Part shown: positions 5,284 through 9,205 of the stretch, piece by piece
Layout of the letters: every line of letters begins with the position of its first letter
Position numbering within the stretch: the first letter of the stretch is position 1
Assembly (NCBI GenBank): GCA_025463615.1
Contig: JAODAU010000400.1
Span: 1 to 9,205 of the forward strand
Source: Microbacteriaceae bacterium
Lineage (GTDB): Bacteria; Actinomycetota; Actinomycetes; Actinomycetales; Microbacteriaceae
Length of the DNA: 9,205 nucleotides
Direction of reading: 5' to 3'
The notes under the pieces: model-generated
Databases searched by the model: none
The model's input: only the letters and a program-made list of their open reading frames with translations
Told to the model about the DNA's origin: nothing
Program-made: the position numbers and the translations under genes

Positions 5284-6464
5284 GTCTCGACCTGGTGGAC
5301 GAGTTCCGCCCCGTGTTCGACGAGGTGGGCGCCTCCGCCGTGGAGCGGGAGCTCGAGCGACGGCAACCCTTCGCCGAGGTGCGCGCGCTCCGGGACGCCG
5401 GGTTCACCCGCGTCACGCTCCCCACCGAATTCGGCGGCGGCGGCGCGAGCCACGGCGTGCTGTTCGAGCTGCTGGCGGAGCTCGCCCGGCGCGACTCGAA
5501 CCTGGCCCAGCTGCTGCGCTCGCACTTCTCGTTCATCGACCGCCTCATCCATTCGCCGGCCTCGCCGGAGCGCGACTCCCGCCTCGCACTGCTCGCCGAC
5601 GGGGCGATCCACGGCAACGCCACGTTCGAACGGGGGCCCGCGAAGGTGGGCGAGTACGGCACGCGGGTGACCCGCGACGGCCTCGGCCTGCGGCTGGACG
5701 GCCGCAAGTTCTACAGCACCGGCACCCTCTTCGCCGACCTGGTGTCGGTGGCCGCGGAGCGCGACGGGGCGCACGTCTCGGTGCTGCTGCGCACCGACGC
5801 GGCCGGCCTCACCCGCGACGACGACTGGACCGGGTTCGGGCAGAAGATGACGGGCAGCGGCACGACGGTGTTCGACGGCGTGCGGCTGCAGGAGCGCGAC
5901 ATCCTGGCGCAGGATGCCGGCCGGCCCTCGCACGGCGGAGCCTTCGTGCAGCTCGTGCTGCTCGCCGTCGTCACGGGGATCGGCCGCGCCGTCGTCGATG
6001 ACGCGGCCCGTTTCGTGCGCGCCCGCACCCGCTCGTACAGCCACGCGAGCGGCGCGACCGCCCGAGAGGACCCCATCGTGCAGGAGACCGTCGGCGAGCT
6101 CTCGGGCCTGTCGTTCGCGGCGGATGGCGCGCTCGCCCGCGCCGTCGCCGTGCTCGAGCGATCGAGTGACGCGATCCTCGCCGGCGCGGACGACGACGAG
6201 CGCCGACGCCGCGTGGCCGACGCCGACGTCGCCACCGCGCGGGCCCAGCTGGTGGTGCTGCCGAACGTGCTGCGCGCCGCGACGGAGCTCTTCGAGGTCG
6301 GCGGCGCGAGCGCAACGGATGCCGGGCTCGCCCTCGACCGGCACTGGCGCAACGCGCGCACCGTCGCCTCGCACAACCCGGCCCGCTACAAGGCCCGCGC
6401 GCTGGGCGACCGGCTCGTCAACGACACCCCCGTGGTGTCATGGTGGACGAGCGGCGAGGCATAG
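5280..6464 (+). CDS. DszC/SfnC-type flavin-dependent monooxygenase (acyl-CoA dehydrogenase fold), paralogue 2
   Basis: This 394-residue protein is a clear but well-diverged paralogue of the preceding gene. Shared landmarks are LPTEFGGGGASH (47-58), KFYSTGTLFADL (143-154), DDWTGFGQKMTGSGTTVFDGVRL (181-203), FEVGGASATD (338-347) and DRHWRNARTVASHNP (353-367). H82, S146 and H365 align with the His-Ser-His set described for DszC, so this copy keeps the more canonical active site. A C-terminal extension RYKARALGDRLVNDTPVVSWW (369-389) follows the last motif, as in DszC, where the tail contributes to the tetramer and active site. It starts at ATG 5280 in an ATGA overlap and is followed after 11 nt by the LLM monooxygenase gene. 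Two such subunits made in tandem could act on successive steps, on different substrates, or form a mixed oligomer; sequence alone does not decide. Confidence 0.9.
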   Translation: MSLDLVDEFRPVFDEVGASAVERELERRQPFAEVRALRDAGFTRVTLPTEFGGGGASHGVLFELLAELARRDSNLAQLLRSHFSFIDRLIHSPASPERDSRLALLADGAIHGNATFERGPAKVGEYGTRVTRDGLGLRLDGRKFYSTGTLFADLVSVAAERDGAHVSVLLRTDAAGLTRDDDWTGFGQKMTGSGTTVFDGVRLQERDILAQDAGRPSHGGAFVQLVLLAVVTGIGRAVVDDAARFVRARTRSYSHASGATAREDPIVQETVGELSGLSFAADGALARAVAVLERSSDAILAGADDDERRRRVADADVATARAQLVVLPNVLRAATELFEVGGASATDAGLALDRHWRNARTVASHNPARYKARALGDRLVNDTPVVSWWTSGEA

Positions 6465-6475
6465 GGAGAAGAGAC

Positions 6476-7876
6476 ATGACCGAGAAGAAGAAGCTCATCC
6501 TCAACCTGTTCGAGATGAACACGGTGAGCCACATCAAGCACGGCCTGTGGCCGCTGCCGGGCAACAACCGGCACCGCTTCAACGAGCTCGGCTACTGGAC
6601 CGAGCTGGCCGAGATCCTCGAGGACGGCGGCTTCGACGGCGTCTTCCTCGCGGACGTGGTCGGCGCGTACGACGTGTTCCGCGGCGGCCCGGAGACGGCC
6701 ATCCGGGAGGGCCTGCAGATCCCGTCGAACGACCCGCTGCTCGTCATCCCCGTCATGGCGGCGGTGACGAAGCACCTCGGCTTCGGGGTCACGTTCTCCA
6801 CCAGCTACGAGCCGCCGTTCACCTTCGCTCGCAGGATGTCGACGCTCGACCACCTCACGCGCGGCCGCCTCGGCTGGAACATCGTCACCTCCTACCTGCC
6901 CAACGCCGCCGCCAACTTCGGCCTGGAGGCCGAGATCCCGCACGACCGCCGCTACGAGATCGCAGACGAGTTCCTCGACGTGGTCTACAAGCTGTGGGAG
7001 GGCTCGTGGGACGACGACGCGGTGCTCGTCGACCGGGAGAACAGGGTCTATACGGATCCCGCGAAGGTGCGCTACATCGACCACGTCGGCGAGAACTTCC
7101 GGGTCGCGGGTCCGCACCTCCCCGAGCCGTCGCCGCAGCGCACGCCCGTGCTCTACCAGGCCACCGGTTCGCCGGCGGGCACCGAGTTCGCCGGCAGGCA
7201 CGCCGAGATCGTGTTCACAGGCGGTCGCTCGGCCGACGACTTCCGCTCGAACGTTTCCCGGATGACGGCGGCGGCCGAGCGCCACGGACGCGGTCGCGCC
7301 GACATCCGGTTCATCGTGCAGGCCGGCGTGGTCGTGGCCCGCACCGACGAGGAGGCGGCCGACAAGTGGCGGCTGTACCGCGAGAACACGAGCGTGGACG
7401 GCATCCTCGCCCACTCCGGATTCCCGGTCGACCTGCCCGCGTTCCCGCGCGACATCACGGTCGCCGAGGCGCTGCGCAGGGCGGACATGGATGCCTCCGC
7501 CGTGCCCTACCTCGCGCTCGACGCCACGGTCGGCGCCACGCTCGACAGCCTCCGCAGTGAACGCGAGGGGCGCTACTTCGTGGTGGGCACGCCCTCGGTC
7601 GTCGCGGACGAGATCGAGCGCTGGCTCGATGACGACGGGGTCGACGGCATCAACCTTCGGCAGTACCACTCGTTCGACACCGCGCGGGATTTCGCCGAGC
7701 TCGTGGTTCCCGAGCTGCGTCGCCGCGGTCGGCTCGCCGAGCGGCCCGACATCCCCGTCACCCTGCGCGAGGGCCTGTTCGGTCGCGGGCCGCGCCTGCC
7801 CGGGTCCCACGTCGCCACGCGCTACCGCGGCGGGCGCAACCTGGACTCCCCGCTCCCTCCGCTGCGGTTCTCCTAG
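6476..7876 (+). CDS. NtaA/SnaA/DszA-family LLM-class flavin-dependent monooxygenase
   Basis: The 466-residue protein belongs to the NtaA/SnaA/SoxA(DszA) branch of bacterial-luciferase-like TIM-barrel monooxygenases, which take FMNH2 from a separate reductase and cleave C-N or C-S bonds. Features are NTVSHIKHGLWPLP (15-28), FDGVFLAD (53-60), VTKHLGFGVTFSTSYEPPFTFARRMSTLDHLTRGRLGWNIVTSY (97-140, flavin-binding strands; NIVTS at 135-139), NFGLEAEIPHDRRYEIADEFL (147-167), TDPAKVRYIDHVGENFRVAGP (193-213), and the family-typical C-terminal PVTLREGLFG (427-436). Length is normal. The ATG at 6476 has GGGAG at 6464-6468, inside the end of the previous gene. After sulfur oxidation by the DszC-type enzymes, a DszA-type step would break the C-S bond and release sulfite, a plausible order here, though it is inference. 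The true substrate could also be an amine or aminopolycarboxylate. Confidence 0.9.
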   Translation: MTEKKKLILNLFEMNTVSHIKHGLWPLPGNNRHRFNELGYWTELAEILEDGGFDGVFLADVVGAYDVFRGGPETAIREGLQIPSNDPLLVIPVMAAVTKHLGFGVTFSTSYEPPFTFARRMSTLDHLTRGRLGWNIVTSYLPNAAANFGLEAEIPHDRRYEIADEFLDVVYKLWEGSWDDDAVLVDRENRVYTDPAKVRYIDHVGENFRVAGPHLPEPSPQRTPVLYQATGSPAGTEFAGRHAEIVFTGGRSADDFRSNVSRMTAAAERHGRGRADIRFIVQAGVVVARTDEEAADKWRLYRENTSVDGILAHSGFPVDLPAFPRDITVAEALRRADMDASAVPYLALDATVGATLDSLRSEREGRYFVVGTPSVVADEIERWLDDDGVDGINLRQYHSFDTARDFAELVVPELRRRGRLAERPDIPVTLREGLFGRGPRLPGSHVATRYRGGRNLDSPLPPLRFS

Positions 7877-7890
7877 GCGTTAGTCTCGAA

Positions 7891-7906
7891 GCCCGGTGAC
7901 CCGGGC
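7891..7906 (+). other. Small perfect hairpin between the LLM monooxygenase and crotonase genes
   Basis: GCCCGG (7891-7896) pairs with CCGGGC (7901-7906) around the loop TGAC. No T-run follows, so it is at most a weak or rho-assisted stop, or an mRNA-protecting structure at the end of the monooxygenase operon. It leaves open whether the next gene is co-transcribed. Confidence 0.35.
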
Positions 7907-7938
7907 CGTTCTGCGGCAGTGCGTTCGAAGGAGACGTC

Positions 7939-8733
7939 ATGACCAGCTTCGAGACCCTCACGCTCGAGATCGACGACGGCCTGGCGGTCGTCACGCTCGA
8001 CCGGCCGGATGCCGGAAACTCGATGATCGCCGCGTTCTTCGACGACTTCGGCGCGCTCGCCGACGACCTGACGGCGCGCGGACGCGAGATCCGGGCGGTG
8101 CTCGTGCGCTCGACGGGCCGGTTCTTCAGCGTCGGCGGCGACGTAGGCATGTTCGCCGAGCGGATCGACGAGCTCCCGGCCGCCGTCTTCGCGGGGACGC
8201 GAGCGATGCATCCGGCCCTCGCCCGCCTCGCCCGTCTCGATGCGCCCATCGTCGCCGCAGTGCAGGGAACGGCCATGGGTGGCGCGGTGGCGATGCTCTC
8301 GACCTTCGACCTGGTGGTCAGCGCGCGGTCGGCGAGGTTCGGCGCCGCCTACTCGCAGCTCGGCCTCAGCCTCGACCTCGGGGCGTCGTTCGGGCTCGCC
8401 TCGCGCATGGGCATCGCCCGCGCCCGCCGCTTCCTCCTGCTCGGCGAGGTGCTGGATGCCGAGGCCGCCGAGCGGGTCGGCCTGGTCGACGAGGTGGTCG
8501 ACGACGTCGCCCTGGACGACACGACCCTCGCCCTCGCGCGCCGGCTCGCCGCCGGCCCGACGCGCGCCTACGGCGAGGTGCGCCGCCTGCTCGCGCAGTC
8601 GCTCCGCACCCCGTTCGAGACCCAGCTCGAGGAGGAGGCCCACGGGCTGGCCCGCACCGGGGCGACCCGCGACGGGCGCGAGGGCATCACCGCCTTCATG
8701 GAGAAGCGCGCGCCCGTGTTCCGGGGCGAGTGA
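7939..8733 (+). CDS. Enoyl-CoA hydratase/isomerase (crotonase) family protein, PaaG-like
   Basis: This 264-residue protein has the crotonase fold: DGLAVVTLDRPDAGNSM (13-29), the first oxyanion-hole segment RFFSVGGDVGMF (61-72), the second, QGTAMGGAVAML (109-120), FDLVVSARSARFGAAYSQLGLSLDLG (123-148) and GEVLDAEAAERVGLVDEVV (169-187). Both acid residues of true enoyl-CoA hydratases are missing: the Glu144 position is A118 and the Glu164 position is Y138. D146 is kept in the LSLDLG loop, as the catalytic aspartate is in PaaG-type enoyl-CoA isomerases. An isomerase or other CoA-thioester role is therefore likelier than hydration. A strong GAAGGAG (7927-7933) precedes ATG 7939. The gene is 62 nt behind the monooxygenase operon and may process the carbon skeleton released there, or may be unrelated. 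It ends 6 nt from a convergent gene. Confidence 0.85.
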   Translation: MTSFETLTLEIDDGLAVVTLDRPDAGNSMIAAFFDDFGALADDLTARGREIRAVLVRSTGRFFSVGGDVGMFAERIDELPAAVFAGTRAMHPALARLARLDAPIVAAVQGTAMGGAVAMLSTFDLVVSARSARFGAAYSQLGLSLDLGASFGLASRMGIARARRFLLLGEVLDAEAAERVGLVDEVVDDVALDDTTLALARRLAAGPTRAYGEVRRLLAQSLRTPFETQLEEEAHGLARTGATRDGREGITAFMEKRAPVFRGE

Positions 8734-8739
8734 GCCCCG

Positions 8740-9205
8740 CTACGCCCGGCGCAGCAGCACGCTGAGCCGGATCGCGGCGATCAGGAAGAAGACGCCGCCG
8801 AGGATCGCGTAGCCGCCGATCCCCGTCGCGCTCGCGGCGTGCTGGAGACCCTGCGCCGCGAACGCGCCGCCGGCCAGGATCGAGATCGCGCCGCTCACGA
8901 TGAGCGGCACCTGTCCGCCGGCCTTGCGGCGAAGCACAGCCGCCAGGAGCTGCACGAGGCCCGCGACGATCGCCCAGACGCCCCACACCGCGAGCACGGC
9001 GGAGACGGATGCCGTGGACGCGAACCCGAGCGCGACGGCGGCGACGACGCTGGCCACGACGTTGATCCACTCGGGCACGCGCGTGGCCTGCGATGGGCCT
9101 TCCGCGCGCAGCTGCCACACCACGGCGCCGGCGTCGACGAGGGGGTAGAGCACCACGAGCACCGTGAGCAGCGGGCCCGTCGAGGTCGCGGCCAGGATGA
9201 CGAGC
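8740..9205 (-). CDS. HdeD/DUF308-like multi-pass membrane protein, 5' end outside the window
   Basis: On the minus strand this frame is open from the right edge to a TAG at 8740-8742, giving at least 154 residues. A GTG exists at 9160-9162, but the hydrophobic stretch continues upstream of it without a break (LVILAATSTGPLLTVLVVLYP), so the gene very probably starts beyond the window. Five hydrophobic segments are visible. One is at the truncated start; the others carry WINVVASVVAAVALGF, VLAVWGVWAIVAGLVQLL, VPLIVSGAISILAGGAF and YAILGGVFFLIAAIRL. The GVWAIVAGLVQLLAA and ISGxISILAG-type pattern is typical of HdeD/DUF308 proteins, a family linked to acid or general stress in enterobacteria and of unknown function in actinobacteria. 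It faces the crotonase gene tail to tail, with 6 nt between stops and no bidirectional terminator visible. Confidence 0.75.
   Translation of the reverse strand, partial: LVILAATSTGPLLTVLVVLYPLVDAGAVVWQLRAEGPSQATRVPEWINVVASVVAAVALGFASTASVSAVLAVWGVWAIVAGLVQLLAAVLRRKAGGQVPLIVSGAISILAGGAFAAQGLQHAASATGIGGYAILGGVFFLIAAIRLSVLLRRA

Noticed and set aside
5070..6374. Long minus-strand open frames opposite the monooxygenase genes (also 6386-7810 and 4009-5199)
   Set aside because: They are antisense shadows caused by high GC3. Their translations show no recognisable domain, and the plus-strand frames contain intact enzyme motifs.
4126..6464. Acyl-CoA dehydrogenase function for the two tandem genes
   Set aside because: The fold matches, but the DRHWRN...ASHNP ending and the KFYSTG/DDWxGFGQ motifs are those of the DszC/SfnC monooxygenase branch, and the context is a transporter plus LLM monooxygenase.
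1..9205. CRISPR arrays, insertion sequences or phage genes
   Set aside because: No regularly spaced long repeats, transposase motifs or phage-like reading frames were seen on either strand.

Overview
The window is about 70% GC, with codons ending almost always in G or C, F420-type and TetR genes, and a tRNA-Gln lacking an encoded CCA. This points to a high-GC actinobacterium. The mix of gene types and the recurring GAT-GCC and GCA-TCC codon exceptions suggest the family Microbacteriaceae, but that placement is inference.

Layout from left to right. (1) Positions 1-110 hold the 3' part of a tRNA-Gln(CTG) and its rho-independent terminator. (2) Positions 162-1185 hold a two-gene unit: a small split-barrel PPOX protein of the F420-dependent Rv2061 type and an overlapping TetR-family repressor. 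It is preceded by a perfect 12-4-12 palindrome that is the obvious candidate autoregulatory operator. (3) Positions 1217-1341 are a regulatory region with direct GTNAC-type half-sites on an 11-bp pitch, running into a recognisable promoter. (4) Positions 1381-7876 are one tightly packed operon: a MetQ-like binding protein, MetN-like ATPase with NIL domain, MetI-like permease, two tandem DszC/SfnC-type flavin monooxygenases (acyl-CoA dehydrogenase fold), and an NtaA/DszA-type LLM flavin monooxygenase. metN/metI, metI/monooxygenase 1 and monooxygenase 1/monooxygenase 2 overlap by 8, 4 and 4 nt. (5) Positions 7939-8733 encode a crotonase-family protein on the same strand, 62 bp downstream. (6) Positions 8740-9205 hold the 3' part of a convergent HdeD/DUF308-like membrane protein gene that runs off the right edge.

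The central operon is best read as an import-and-oxidise module. A MetNIQ-class transporter brings in a small, probably sulfur-containing organic compound. Three reduced-flavin-dependent monooxygenases then oxidise it and cleave C-S (or C-N) bonds, as in DszC/DszA and SfnC/SfnG/SsuD chemistry. No flavin reductase is present in the window, so reduced flavin would have to come from elsewhere. The substrate cannot be read from the sequence. This transporter-plus-three-monooxygenase operon with its repeat-array promoter is the most interesting part of the window.
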